Program-made: the position numbers and the translations under genes | Notes under the pieces: model-generated | What the model saw: the letters and a program-made list of their open reading frames with translations, nothing else | The model's database searches: none | What the model was told of the DNA's origin: nothing | Assembly: GCA_902788555.1 (NCBI GenBank) | Contig: CADAKQ010000006.1 | Coordinates: 1 to 64,000 of the forward strand | DNA: 64,000 nt | Reading direction: 5' to 3' | From: an uncultured Lachnospiraceae bacterium | GTDB lineage: Bacteria > Bacillota > Clostridia > Lachnospirales > Lachnospiraceae | Shown here: piece by piece, positions 27,318 through 36,175 of the stretch | How the letters are laid out: each line of letters starts with the position of its first letter | Numbering within the stretch: position 1 is the first letter of the stretch

Positions 27318-28913
27318 ATGGCAGTATTAGAGGGATTAGAGCCGGAAAAGGTTTTTTATTATTTTGAAAGGATTGCAAATATTCCACATGGTTCAAGAAA
27401 CACAAAAAAAATCAGTGATTTTCTCGTATCATTTGCGAAAAAAAGAGATTTAAGATATATTCAGGATGAAGCCGGAAATGTTATTATTTTCAAAGACGGT
27501 TCAAAGGGCTATGAAAATGCACCTTCCATTATCATACAGGGACATATGGATATGGTTTGTGAAAAGACTCCGGACTCAAATATAAATTTTGAAAAGGATG
27601 GTCTTTCGCTTGCAAAGACAGATGAGTATATATTTGCCGAGGGTACAACGCTTGGAGGAGATGATGGAATAGCAGTTGCATATGCTCTTGCTATACTCGA
27701 CTCGGACGATTTGATGCATCCTCCTCTTGAGGTGGTTATAACGGTGGATGAAGAAATAGGTATGCTTGGAGCTTCCGCAATTGATTGTTCGCCGCTTAAA
27801 TCAAAGCTTATGCTTAATCTTGATTCGGAGGATGAGGGACAGCTTTTGGTAAGCTGTGCAGGCGGTGCAACCGTTACCTGTAAATACATTTCTCCCGTTC
27901 AGCCTGTCAAAGCTACACATGATGGACTATGCAAGGGTTTTCTTGATGATGATAATTATATGAGAATAAGTCTTTTGGTAACAGGAATAACAGGCGGTCA
28001 TTCGGGTATTGAGATAGATAAGCAGGGAGCAAATGCAGATAAAATACTCGGAAGAGCTCTGTATTATCTTAATAAGTCTGAGGAGATATATATTAATCTT
28101 GTTACTCTTTCCGGAGGGCTTAAGGATAATGCAATTCCAAAGGAAGCAAATGCGGTATTTGATGTATATCTTGAAGAGGATACAAAGCAGCATGTGGATT
28201 TTATCTATCAGATAATTCTTGACAGGATAAAAAAGCTGAATGAGATATTAAAGCAGGAATACAGTGAAACGGATAAGGATATATGTCTTTTGGTTGAAAG
28301 AGTATATTTGGATGATGAAACAGAGGATGAGGATATGGTGAATTTCTATGCCGATTATAAAAACCCGACAGAAGATATAATAACTATGCTGGTTAATTAT
28401 CCAAATGGTGTAAGGAAAATGAGCAAGGATATAGATGGACTTGTACAAACCTCGCTTAATCTTGGAATTCTTTCTACTTCTAAAATAGCTATGACCAGAG
28501 AATGTGAGATGAGCTTTTCCGTAAGAAGCAGTATCGGTTCGGAAAAGGACGAGTTAATTGATATCATGGAATGTCTCACAAAAGCTTTCGGAGGGGAGAT
28601 GACGATTTCGGGAAATTATCCTGCGTGGGAATATAAAAAGGAATCTCATTTAAGAGATATAATGTATGAGGCATATATAGAATTATTTGATGAAAAGCCG
28701 ACTATTGAGGCTGTACATGCCGGACTTGAATGTGGTATCTTTGCAGGTAAGATAAAGGATCTTGATTGTGTTTCCATAGGTCCGAGGATGGAAGCAATTC
28801 ATACAACGGATGAAAAGCTTTATATAGAAAGTGTAAGAAAATACTGGGACTATGTGCTTTTGATATTACAAAAGCTTTGTAAGGAGGAAGATTATGTCAG
28901 CTTGGGAAAATAA
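27318..28913 (+). CDS. pepD: Aminoacyl-histidine dipeptidase (beta-Ala-His / Xaa-His dipeptidase)
   Basis: Zinc M20-family metallopeptidase that hydrolyses Xaa-His and other dipeptides in the cytosol. Zinc-site motifs include IIQGHMDMVCEK, TLGGDDGIAVA and VDEEIGMLGA, with a C-terminal GLECGIFAGK. LPNGV-like YPNGVRKMSKDIDGLVQTSLNL is a PepD hallmark. At 531 residues it is about 45 longer than E. coli PepD, partly from an acidic linker (LDDETEDEDMV, ~333-343). It overlaps the following hisC by 20 bases. Confidence 0.93.
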   Translation: MAVLEGLEPEKVFYYFERIANIPHGSRNTKKISDFLVSFAKKRDLRYIQDEAGNVIIFKDGSKGYENAPSIIIQGHMDMVCEKTPDSNINFEKDGLSLAKTDEYIFAEGTTLGGDDGIAVAYALAILDSDDLMHPPLEVVITVDEEIGMLGASAIDCSPLKSKLMLNLDSEDEGQLLVSCAGGATVTCKYISPVQPVKATHDGLCKGFLDDDNYMRISLLVTGITGGHSGIEIDKQGANADKILGRALYYLNKSEEIYINLVTLSGGLKDNAIPKEANAVFDVYLEEDTKQHVDFIYQIILDRIKKLNEILKQEYSETDKDICLLVERVYLDDETEDEDMVNFYADYKNPTEDIITMLVNYPNGVRKMSKDIDGLVQTSLNLGILSTSKIAMTRECEMSFSVRSSIGSEKDELIDIMECLTKAFGGEMTISGNYPAWEYKKESHLRDIMYEAYIELFDEKPTIEAVHAGLECGIFAGKIKDLDCVSIGPRMEAIHTTDEKLYIESVRKYWDYVLLILQKLCKEEDYVSLGK

Positions 28914-29940
28914 TGTAAGAAGAGTTGTTCCGTACGTACCGGGAGAACAGCCTAAGGAAAAAAATATAATAAAGCTAAATACCAATGAGAATCCATATCC
29001 GCCATCACCTTTGGTTTTGGAGAAAAAACTTTCTTTGGAAAAATTAAGGCTGTACCCCGATGATAAGGCATCGCTTTTAGTGGATGCAATTGCAGATTAT
29101 CATGGAGTAAACAGTAATCAGGTTTTCGTGGGTGTGGGCTCAGATGATGTTCTTGCCATGGCTTTTATGACATTTTTTAATTCGGACAAGAAAATACTTT
29201 TTCCTGACATAACCTATTCGTTTTATGATGTATGGGCCGAGCTTCTTGGAATTGGATATGAAAGACAAAAGCTGGATGACAGCTTCAGGATTAAAGCCGA
29301 GGATTATTATAAGGAAAACGGAGGAATTGTAATAGCCAATCCCAACGCTCCGACAGGTATAGCCGAGCCTGTTTTGTTTATCGAGGATATAGTGAAGAAA
29401 AATCAGGACGTGGTTGTTATAGTGGATGAAGCCTATGTCGATTTTGGTGGAGAAAGTGCAGCCTCTCTTATAGACAAATACGATAATATATTGGTTGTAA
29501 GAACCTTCTCAAAATCACGTTCCATGGCAGGACTTCGTATAGGATATGCTTTGGGCAGTGATGTACTTATAAAATATATGAATGATGTAAAATTTTCATA
29601 TAATTCCTATACTATGAATATGCCATCCATCATTCTCGGAGCCGAAAGCATAAAGGATGAAGCATACTTTAAGCAGACGATTGAAAAGGTAATAAATACA
29701 AGAGAATGGTTTAAAGATGAGATTGAAAAGATTGGCTTTTGTTGTCCGCCGTCTTCTGCCAATTTTCTCTTTATTACACATAATACCGTTTCGGCAAGGG
29801 AAATATTTGAAAGAGCGAGAGAAAATAAAATATATGTCAGATATTTTGATAAGCCGAGGATAGATAATTATCTCAGGGTAACTATCGGAACAAGAGAGGA
29901 TATGGAGATATTTCTTGATTTTTTAAAGAAAAATGTATAA
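28894..29940 (+). CDS. hisC: Histidinol-phosphate aminotransferase-like PLP enzyme
   Basis: 348-residue class I/II aminotransferase. KLNTNENPYPPSP near the start, ANPNAPTG, VDEAYVDFGG and the PLP-lysine segment RTFSKSRSMAGLRIGYA are typical of HisC. It normally transaminates imidazole-acetol phosphate in histidine synthesis. No other his gene is nearby; instead its start overlaps pepD, a His-dipeptide hydrolase, by 20 bases, so the two are translationally coupled. Related CobD- or aromatic-type aminotransferases look similar, so the substrate is not certain. A strong terminator follows. Confidence 0.85.
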   Translation: MSAWENNVRRVVPYVPGEQPKEKNIIKLNTNENPYPPSPLVLEKKLSLEKLRLYPDDKASLLVDAIADYHGVNSNQVFVGVGSDDVLAMAFMTFFNSDKKILFPDITYSFYDVWAELLGIGYERQKLDDSFRIKAEDYYKENGGIVIANPNAPTGIAEPVLFIEDIVKKNQDVVVIVDEAYVDFGGESAASLIDKYDNILVVRTFSKSRSMAGLRIGYALGSDVLIKYMNDVKFSYNSYTMNMPSIILGAESIKDEAYFKQTIEKVINTREWFKDEIEKIGFCCPPSSANFLFITHNTVSAREIFERARENKIYVRYFDKPRIDNYLRVTIGTREDMEIFLDFLKKNV

Positions 29941-29941
29941 G

Positions 29942-29981
29942 AAAAATGCCGGAAGCAAATAAAATATTCCGGCATTTTTTT
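29942..29981 (+). terminator. Terminator after hisC
   Basis: Perfect 13-bp stem AAAAATGCCGGAA / TTCCGGCATTTTT with a 12-base loop and a T-tract. Confidence 0.93.
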
Positions 29982-29982
29982 C

Positions 29983-30011
29983 TTGTTTTTTTAAAATAAA
30001 AAGTATATAAT
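29983..30011 (+). promoter_or_regulatory. Promoter of the DUF5688 gene
   Basis: TTGTTT (29983-29988), a 17-base spacer and TATAAT (30006-30011), directly after the hisC terminator. Confidence 0.6.
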
Positions 30012-30087
30012 ATAAACACTATCTTTTTAAAAATATCAATACTTATTTTAAATTCCCATTATTATTAAAAAACAGATTGGAGATAAG

Positions 30088-30969
30088 ATGGATTTAAACG
30101 AATTTGCATTTTTGGTTCGTGATAAAATAGGCGAACTGTTATTGACGTATGATGTTTATGATATAGTGGTTACGGATGTTTTTAAAAATAATGGTGTAAA
30201 GTACAAGGGGATAGTAATATCCATAAAAGGAAGAGATGCAGCACCTACGATTTATATGGATTATTATTACAGGCTTTACAAACAGGGAAAACAATTTGAT
30301 GAAATTCTAAAGGCTGTTTACGAGAACTATGTTTATTCCTTAGACAGGCTTGAACTGACGGAAAAGGAAGCAGGCAATTTATGTGACTATAAAAATAATT
30401 TGTTTATAAAGCTTGTTAATTACGAAAAAAATAAAAACAGGCTTGTTGAATGTCCTTTCATACCTTTTAAGGATCTTGCTGTTACATTCAGATATCTGGT
30501 ACATAAGGATGATAAGGATGTATCGTCAGCGATGGTAAATAATTCCCTTATGGACATGTGGGGGATTGATACCAAAACAATTTATAAAACGGCATATGAA
30601 AATACCAAAAGACTTTTTCCTCCGGTAATAAGAAAATTATCTGATATTCTTATGGAAAAGAGTACAAAAGAAATATTCATACCGGATAATAATATCTATG
30701 TACTTACAAATAACTGTGGCGTAAACGGAGCAGCATATATAATATATAAGGAGCTTTTAGAGGATTTTTATGAAAGGAATGAAAAAGGATTTTATATTAT
30801 TCCTTCAAGTGTACATGAGCTGATTATCATACCGGAGGATATGGAGTGCGACAGGGAGCTTCTTAAAAAATATGTAAAAGAGGTAAATGAGTTTTCGGTA
30901 GCAAAGGTGGATTATTTGTCAGACAATGTTTATTATTTTAATAAGACTGAAGGGATAATTACAATTTAA
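30088..30969 (+). CDS. DUF5688 family protein
   Basis: 293 residues. The N-terminus MDLNEFAFLVRDKI, GIVISIKGRDAAPTIYMD, FIPFKDLAVTFRYLVH and the ending residues match DUF5688, an uncharacterised family that is abundant in Lachnospiraceae and often multicopy. A late segment (YIIPSSVHELIIIPE) resembles the part of the family that I would expect to be conserved. No signal peptide or membrane span. It has its own promoter and no downstream partner. Function unknown. Confidence 0.75.
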   Translation: MDLNEFAFLVRDKIGELLLTYDVYDIVVTDVFKNNGVKYKGIVISIKGRDAAPTIYMDYYYRLYKQGKQFDEILKAVYENYVYSLDRLELTEKEAGNLCDYKNNLFIKLVNYEKNKNRLVECPFIPFKDLAVTFRYLVHKDDKDVSSAMVNNSLMDMWGIDTKTIYKTAYENTKRLFPPVIRKLSDILMEKSTKEIFIPDNNIYVLTNNCGVNGAAYIIYKELLEDFYERNEKGFYIIPSSVHELIIIPEDMECDRELLKKYVKEVNEFSVAKVDYLSDNVYYFNKTEGIITI

Positions 30970-30973
30970 TAAC

Positions 30974-31002
30974 TTGACTAAAATAAAACTATGTGCTATT
31001 TT
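30974..31002 (+). promoter_or_regulatory. cspA-type gene promoter with extended -10
   Basis: TTGACT (30974-30979), a 17-base spacer and TATTTT (30997-31002) preceded by TGC. The leader is under 45 bases, shorter than the thermosensing leaders of enteric cspA. Confidence 0.6.
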
Positions 31003-31049
31003 AAAGAAGCATAAAAAATATGCAAGATTTTATTTTTGGAGGGTTTATC

Positions 31050-31253
31050 ATGGCAAAAGGTACAGTAAAATGGTTCAATAACCAGAAGGGCTTTGGATTT
31101 ATTACAGACGAGAATGGACAAGATGTATTTGTTCATTTTACAGGTCTTAATATGGAAGGCTTCAAGACTCTTGAAGAGAACCAATCAGTTGAATTCGAAG
31201 TTGTTGAAGGCGCTAAGGGACCACAGGCAACAAATGTAACTGTTATCAAATAG
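31050..31253 (+). CDS. Cold-shock RNA-binding protein
   Basis: 67-residue CspA/CspB-type OB-fold protein that binds single-stranded RNA and DNA. RNP1 is KGFGFI (16-21) and RNP2 is VFVHF (29-33). [14 protein letters not shown] is the canonical start, and GGAGGG sits 6 bases before it. It acts as an RNA chaperone in the cytosol. It is monocistronic, with its own promoter and a strong terminator about 100 bases downstream. Confidence 0.96.
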   Translation: MAKGTVKWFNNQKGFGFITDENGQDVFVHFTGLNMEGFKTLEENQSVEFEVVEGAKGPQATNVTVIK

Positions 31254-31357
31254 TTACTACTTAATCACGTAACATCGTACCTATTTAAATATATTCTGTA
31301 GTATTATTAGTACAAAATTATAAAGTGGGATTTGTTATATCATTGAGTTAAACCTGG

Positions 31358-31390
31358 AACAGCCGTTGCAAAAATGCAGCGGCTGTTTTT
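31358..31390 (+). terminator. Terminator downstream of the cold-shock gene
   Basis: 13-bp stem AACAGCCGTTGCA / TGCAGCGGCTGTT with one G-U pair, loop AAAA, then TTT. It lies 104 bases past the stop codon. Confidence 0.88.
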
Positions 31391-31399
31391 CCGTATATT

Positions 31400-31442
31400 T
31401 ATGCTATTCATATTTGACAAAAGAGGCTAAATAGCATACAAT
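31400..31442 (+). promoter_or_regulatory. TetR-gene promoter flanked by a 9-bp inverted repeat (candidate operator)
   Basis: TTGACA (31414-31419), 17 bases and TACAAT (31437-31442) form a near-consensus promoter. The perfect inverted repeat TATGCTATT (31400-31408) / AATAGCATA (31430-31438) straddles the -35 and overlaps the -10 box. TetR proteins often repress their own gene through such sites. Confidence 0.65.
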
Positions 31443-31495
31443 TAAAAGGAGTAACAAGGGGTGAGAGTTACGGCAAAAGGAGAGGGGGCTTTTTT

Positions 31496-32107
31496 GTGGC
31501 AGATAACTTTGTTTCAAGAAAGTATAGAATAGTTTCCTCGGCTATAGATTTAATAAGTGAATTGGGGCTTTCGGCTTTAACGACACATAATCTTGCGGAG
31601 AAGGAAAATACCTCTGAAGCTCTTATGTATAAGTATTTTAGTGGAATCGATGAGGTGCTGACAGAGGTCGTAGAATACTATTCAAGCTTTGATGATGGAA
31701 TAAGGAATACAGTTTCCTCAAAGGATATTTCGTATGTTGAAAAAATAAGAATGTACTTTAATGATTATGCATCATATTATGATAATTATTATGCATTATC
31801 AACCTTGATGCTTCAGTATGAGGAGCTTTTACACAATGTAAATACGAGAGATAAGATATCGCATTGTATAACACAAAGAAGAAAATTTGTTGAGGAGCTG
31901 TTTAAAAATGCCATTGATAATGGCGAAATTACAGATGCTTTTACACCAAAGGAGCTTGCCAATAATGCAACGGGCATGCTTACAACACATATTTTAGACA
32001 GAAGAATTACATATCATAAAAAGACATTTAAACAGGAGTTTATGGAAAACCTGGATAAGTGGCTGAATATATTAAAATGTTCGGATCGGGAAGGAGAAGA
32101 AGTCTAA
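31496..32107 (+). CDS. TetR family transcriptional regulator
   Basis: 203 residues. The N-terminal helix-turn-helix is recognisable: YRIVSSAIDLISELGLSALTTHNLAEKENTSEALMYKYF without the usual glycine-rich linker (~9-50). The C-terminal ligand domain is helical (~60-195). The start is the GTG at 31496, after AGGAGAGGGG. The stop codon TAA shares its last base with the ATG of the next gene (TAATG), so the CheY-like protein is translationally coupled. An inverted repeat at its own promoter suggests autorepression. The ligand is unknown. Confidence 0.85.
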   Translation: MADNFVSRKYRIVSSAIDLISELGLSALTTHNLAEKENTSEALMYKYFSGIDEVLTEVVEYYSSFDDGIRNTVSSKDISYVEKIRMYFNDYASYYDNYYALSTLMLQYEELLHNVNTRDKISHCITQRRKFVEELFKNAIDNGEITDAFTPKELANNATGMLTTHILDRRITYHKKTFKQEFMENLDKWLNILKCSDREGEEV

Positions 32108-32496
32108 TGAAGGTTTTGGTAGCAGAGGATGATATAGCGAGCGGAAAATTTATGGAGAAGCTTTTATCAAAGTATGGAGAAGTGGTATTGGCGAGAGACG
32201 GAATAGCTGCGGTTGATGAATTCGTAAATGTTGTCAATAACAACGATAAATTTGACCTTATCTGCATGGATATTATGATGCCGAAGATTGACGGATATAA
32301 AGCACTTGCTTCCATAAGAGATGCAGAGAGAAAGCTTGGTCTTGCAAGAGATTCAAGATGCAAGGTTATTATGATAAGTGCGCTTGATGAGGGCTTTGAT
32401 GCCGGTTATGCAAGTGATGATTATGAGGAATATATGTGTAAACCTATTGATATTATTAAGTTTGACGAGATAATAAAGAAGCTTGATTTAGTATAG
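32107..32496 (+). CDS. Stand-alone CheY-like response-regulator receiver protein
   Basis: 129 residues forming a single receiver domain. MKVLVAEDDIASGKFMEKLL carries the acidic pair, LICMDIMMPKIDG the phospho-acceptor aspartate (~D56), VIMISA the switch residue (S/T position) and MCKPID the conserved lysine. There is no output domain, so it must act by protein contact or as part of a phosphorelay. No sensor kinase is adjacent. It is coupled to the TetR gene through TAATG and is followed after 19 bases by rarA. Confidence 0.9.
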   Translation: MKVLVAEDDIASGKFMEKLLSKYGEVVLARDGIAAVDEFVNVVNNNDKFDLICMDIMMPKIDGYKALASIRDAERKLGLARDSRCKVIMISALDEGFDAGYASDDYEEYMCKPIDIIKFDEIIKKLDLV

Positions 32497-32515
32497 CTTT
32501 CGTAAGGATTATGTC

Positions 32516-33847
32516 ATGGATTTATTTGATTATATGAGAGAGAACAGTAAAGAAAAAGATTCTCCTCTTGCAAAGAGATTAAGACCGACAGCTTTGGATG
32601 AAGTTGTCGGTCAAGAACATATATTAGGGCAGGATAAGCTTTTATACAGAATTATAAAAGCAGATAAGCTAAGCTCTATAATACTATATGGGCCTCCCGG
32701 AACGGGCAAAACAACTCTGGCTATGGTCATAGCCAATACAACAAGTGCAAATTTCAGGGAAATAAATGCAACTACCTCCGGTAAAAAGGATATAGGTGAG
32801 GTTGTAAGTGAGGCACAGGATAATCTTAAGATGTATGGTAAAAGAACCATACTTTTTGTTGATGAGATTCACAGATTCAATAAGGCTCAGCAGGATTATC
32901 TTTTGCCTTTTGTTGAAGATGGAACCGTTGTGCTTATCGGTGCTACGACTGAAAATCCTTATTTTGAGGTAAATAGTGCACTTGTATCTCGTTCAACTAT
33001 ATTTCAATTAAAACCACTCACAAAAGAAAATATTGAAGTTTTAATAAGACGGGCTATATCCGATAAAGAAAAGGGGATGGGCTCTTATGATGTGGAAATT
33101 ACGAATGAGGCGGTAAGCTTTCTTGCTGATGTATCCGAGGGAGATGCAAGAAATGCATTAAATGCCATTGAGCTTGGTGTACTTTCTACCGAGCGTGATG
33201 AAAAAACCGGAAAAATAATTATAGATTTATCCGTAGCTGAGGAATGTATTCAGAGGCGTAACATCAAATATGATAAAGATGGGGATAATCATTATGATGT
33301 TATATCGGCATTTATAAAGAGTATGCGAGGTTCCGATCCTGACGCGGCGGTTTATTATCTGGCAAAGATGCTGTATGCCGGAGAAAGCGTAACCTTCATA
33401 GCAAGAAGAATTATGATATGTGCTTGTGAGGATGTGGGCAATGCTGACCCACAGGCGATAGTCGTTGCAACCTCATGTGCTCAGGCAGTGGAACGCGTGG
33501 GTATGCCGGAGGCACAGATTATACTTGCGCATGCGGCGATATATGTTGCCTGTGCGCCTAAGAGCAATTCTATTGTTAATGCCATATACAGTGCCATGGA
33601 TTCAGTAAAGAATGTGGGAAATTCAGTAGTGCCTAATCATTTGAGGGATGCTCATTATTCGGGTTCTAAAAATCTCGGAAATGTAGGATATAAATATGCT
33701 CATGATTACCCTAATCATTATGTTGACCAACAATATCTTCCGGATAATCTTATGGGAAGCAGGTTCTATGAACCGGGAGATAACGGTTACGAAAAGGAAA
33801 TAAAGAGATGGTTTGGGCATATAAAGGGTGATGAAGCCCAATATTAA
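32516..33847 (+). CDS. rarA: Replication-associated recombination protein RarA (MgsA), AAA+ ATPase
   Basis: 443-residue tetrameric clamp-loader-like ATPase that acts at stalled replication forks. RPTALDEVVGQEHILG, Walker A GPPGTGKTT (~59-67), Walker B LFVDEIHRFNKAQQDYLLP and sensor GATTENPYFEVN are all present, as are the C-terminal ICACEDVGNADP and YKYAHDYPNHYVDQQYLP. The length is typical. It starts 19 bases after the receiver gene and is probably in the same transcript. Confidence 0.96.
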   Translation: MDLFDYMRENSKEKDSPLAKRLRPTALDEVVGQEHILGQDKLLYRIIKADKLSSIILYGPPGTGKTTLAMVIANTTSANFREINATTSGKKDIGEVVSEAQDNLKMYGKRTILFVDEIHRFNKAQQDYLLPFVEDGTVVLIGATTENPYFEVNSALVSRSTIFQLKPLTKENIEVLIRRAISDKEKGMGSYDVEITNEAVSFLADVSEGDARNALNAIELGVLSTERDEKTGKIIIDLSVAEECIQRRNIKYDKDGDNHYDVISAFIKSMRGSDPDAAVYYLAKMLYAGESVTFIARRIMICACEDVGNADPQAIVVATSCAQAVERVGMPEAQIILAHAAIYVACAPKSNSIVNAIYSAMDSVKNVGNSVVPNHLRDAHYSGSKNLGNVGYKYAHDYPNHYVDQQYLPDNLMGSRFYEPGDNGYEKEIKRWFGHIKGDEAQY

Positions 33848-33941
33848 TAAATTCTTAAATGTTTAAGATATATATTTATAATTATTATTTTTGTATAATT
33901 AAAAAAGCTCGATAAATTCAAATAAGAACGGGAGAGGCGTT

Positions 33942-35471
33942 ATGAAAAAAAAGATTAAGATAATTATTACAATTATTATTTTATTGGCTGTAGCAGGTGG
34001 AATTACGGCTTATTTCTTATTAAGAGATAAGAAGGAGGACGACTCCGGTGAGGTTGTTTATGTTGAGTCGGTCGGTAACATCATGGGCTATGGCTTTTCT
34101 GTTGACAGCAGATATGTGGGAATTGTAGAAGCTCAGGAAACCAAAAAGGTGAATCCCGATAGTGATAAAAAAGTAAAGCTTTTATATGTCAGTGTTGGAG
34201 ATGAGGTAAAAAAGGGTGATGTATTATTTGAATATGATACAGAAGAAATGCAGCTTAAGCTAAGACAGCTTCAGCTTGAACTTCAAAATATTAATAATGG
34301 AATTACTACAACCAATCAACAGATAGCAGAGCTTGTTAAGGAAAGAGATGAAGCACCTGCGGACAGAAAGATAGAATATACAGCGCAGATACAAAATCTT
34401 CAGGCAGAGGTTAATCAGAGTAATTATAATGCAAGCTCAAAGCAGCTTGAGATAGACAGACAGCAGACAGCCATGGATAATAATAAGGTTACTGCCCCTA
34501 TGGACGGAATTGTTAAGGAGATAGACGAGTCTGTTGCGGAAAATAACAGCTCATTAGGTGGAGAAAATAATTACGATTATGATATGGGTAACAACAATGA
34601 AAAGGCATACATAACTATTATGGCAGTTGGGGAATACAGAGTCAAAGGAACCGCGAGCGAGCTAAATATAAGAAGTATGTCAAAGGGTGATGCGGTTATA
34701 GTTCATTCAAGAATGGATGAAACACTTACATGGAATGGAACAATTCAAAGCATTGACCTTGAACATACGGAAAATAATAACAGCGATATGTATTATTATG
34801 GTGGCGGAAGCTCTGAAACAACAAGTAATTATCCTTTTTATGTAACGCTTGATAATACTGACGGACTTATACTCGGAGAGCATGTATTTATTGAGCCGGA
34901 CTATGGTCAGGGTGATGTTAAGGAAGGTGTATGGCTGGGTGAGTTTTATATAGTTCAGGATTCATCAGGCTCTTATGTTTGGACTGAAAACTCAAAGGGA
35001 AAGATTGAAAAAAGAACGGTTACACTTGGAGATTATGATGAGGATATGATGGCATATCAGATTTCCTCAGGTCTTTCAAATGAAGATTATATTGCCTTCC
35101 CGGAGGATAGAATTAAAGAGGGAATGAAAACAACTCATAATTTTGAGGATGTAATGTATGAGGATTATGGTGATGATTCCATGTCTGATGAGGATATTAT
35201 GTATGATGATGAAGGTAATATGATGTTTTATGATGAAAACGGTAATCTTATCAAGTTTGATGAAAACGGCAATATGTTTGATGAAAACGGAAATGCAATT
35301 ACATATGACGATGATGGAAATATTGTATATGTTGATGAGGCTTCCGAAACAGACGGAAAGATGGAGGATTCAGATTATATAGATGATTCCGGCAAGTTTG
35401 ATGATATTGATGAATCCGGTATTGATGAGGTAACAGAGGACGCTGACTTTTCAGGAGAGGAGGCAGAGTAA
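33942..35471 (+). CDS. HlyD/MacA-type membrane-fusion adaptor protein with acidic repeat tail
   Basis: 509 residues. One N-terminal membrane anchor (~6-26), a lipoyl-like half motif (KLLYVSVGDEVKKGDVLFEYD, ~85-105), a coiled-coil hairpin (~105-190), the second lipoyl half (VTAPMDGIVKEID) and beta-barrel segments follow. From ~400 the protein is very acidic, with a run of DENGN-type units (YDENGNLIKF, FDENGNMF, YDDDGNIVYV, ~430-466). It is the first gene of an adaptor-ATPase-adaptor-permease operon, GGGAGAGG before the start. The stop overlaps the ATG of the ATPase (TAATG). It presumably couples the pump to extracellular substrate. Confidence 0.87.
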   Translation: MKKKIKIIITIIILLAVAGGITAYFLLRDKKEDDSGEVVYVESVGNIMGYGFSVDSRYVGIVEAQETKKVNPDSDKKVKLLYVSVGDEVKKGDVLFEYDTEEMQLKLRQLQLELQNINNGITTTNQQIAELVKERDEAPADRKIEYTAQIQNLQAEVNQSNYNASSKQLEIDRQQTAMDNNKVTAPMDGIVKEIDESVAENNSSLGGENNYDYDMGNNNEKAYITIMAVGEYRVKGTASELNIRSMSKGDAVIVHSRMDETLTWNGTIQSIDLEHTENNNSDMYYYGGGSSETTSNYPFYVTLDNTDGLILGEHVFIEPDYGQGDVKEGVWLGEFYIVQDSSGSYVWTENSKGKIEKRTVTLGDYDEDMMAYQISSGLSNEDYIAFPEDRIKEGMKTTHNFEDVMYEDYGDDSMSDEDIMYDDEGNMMFYDENGNLIKFDENGNMFDENGNAITYDDDGNIVYVDEASETDGKMEDSDYIDDSGKFDDIDESGIDEVTEDADFSGEEAE

Positions 35472-36175
35472 TGTTACTTGAATTAAAAAATATTTATAAG
35501 AATTATATTCAGGGAAATATGGATGTTCCGGTTCTTAAAAATATTAATCTTTCCATAGAAGAGGGAGAATATGTTGCCATTATGGGACCATCAGGCTCGG
35601 GTAAATCTACTCTTATGAACATTATAGGCTGTATAGATAAGCCTACTGCCGGTACATATTTTCTTGATGGGCAGGAGATAAACACGCTTAAGGACAGGGA
35701 GCTTTCCTTTGTTCGTAACAAGCAGATTGGATTTGTATTTCAGACCTTTAATCTTATGCCGAGGCAGACTGCTCTTGACAATGTAGGCCTTCCGCTTCAG
35801 TATGCCAAGGTTCCTAAAAAAGAGCGAAAAAGAATGTGCCTTGAGGCACTTGATCTGGTAGGACTTTCTGACAGAGTAAGCTTTAAACCGACACAGCTTT
35901 CGGGTGGACAAAAGCAAAGAGTTGCCATAGCAAGAGCTATGGTAAATCAGCCTAAGATACTTCTTGCAGATGAGCCTACCGGTGCACTTGATTCAAAGTC
36001 GGGTATACAGGTTATGGATTTATTCAGAGAGCTTCATGAACGTGGAACTACGATTATTATGATTACTCACTCTGACGAGATTGCTTCTTATGCAGACAGA
36101 ATGGTTAAAATAATAGACGGTGAGCTTATCATGGGAGATGAAGAGGCTTCCGGACAGGAGGTGCAGGATGAGTAA
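35471..36175 (+). CDS. ABC transporter ATP-binding protein, MacB/LolD type
   Basis: 234 residues. Walker A GPSGSGKST, the Q-loop segment QIGFVFQTFNLMPRQT, the signature LSGGQKQRVAIARA, Walker B ILLADEPTGALD and H-loop MITHSDE are all present. It belongs to the antibiotic/lipoprotein export group whose permease carries an FtsX-like domain. It starts on the last base of the adaptor stop and overlaps the following adaptor by 8 bases. Overlaps on both sides point to a tightly coupled operon. Confidence 0.95.
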   Translation: MLLELKNIYKNYIQGNMDVPVLKNINLSIEEGEYVAIMGPSGSGKSTLMNIIGCIDKPTAGTYFLDGQEINTLKDRELSFVRNKQIGFVFQTFNLMPRQTALDNVGLPLQYAKVPKKERKRMCLEALDLVGLSDRVSFKPTQLSGGQKQRVAIARAMVNQPKILLADEPTGALDSKSGIQVMDLFRELHERGTTIIMITHSDEIASYADRMVKIIDGELIMGDEEASGQEVQDE

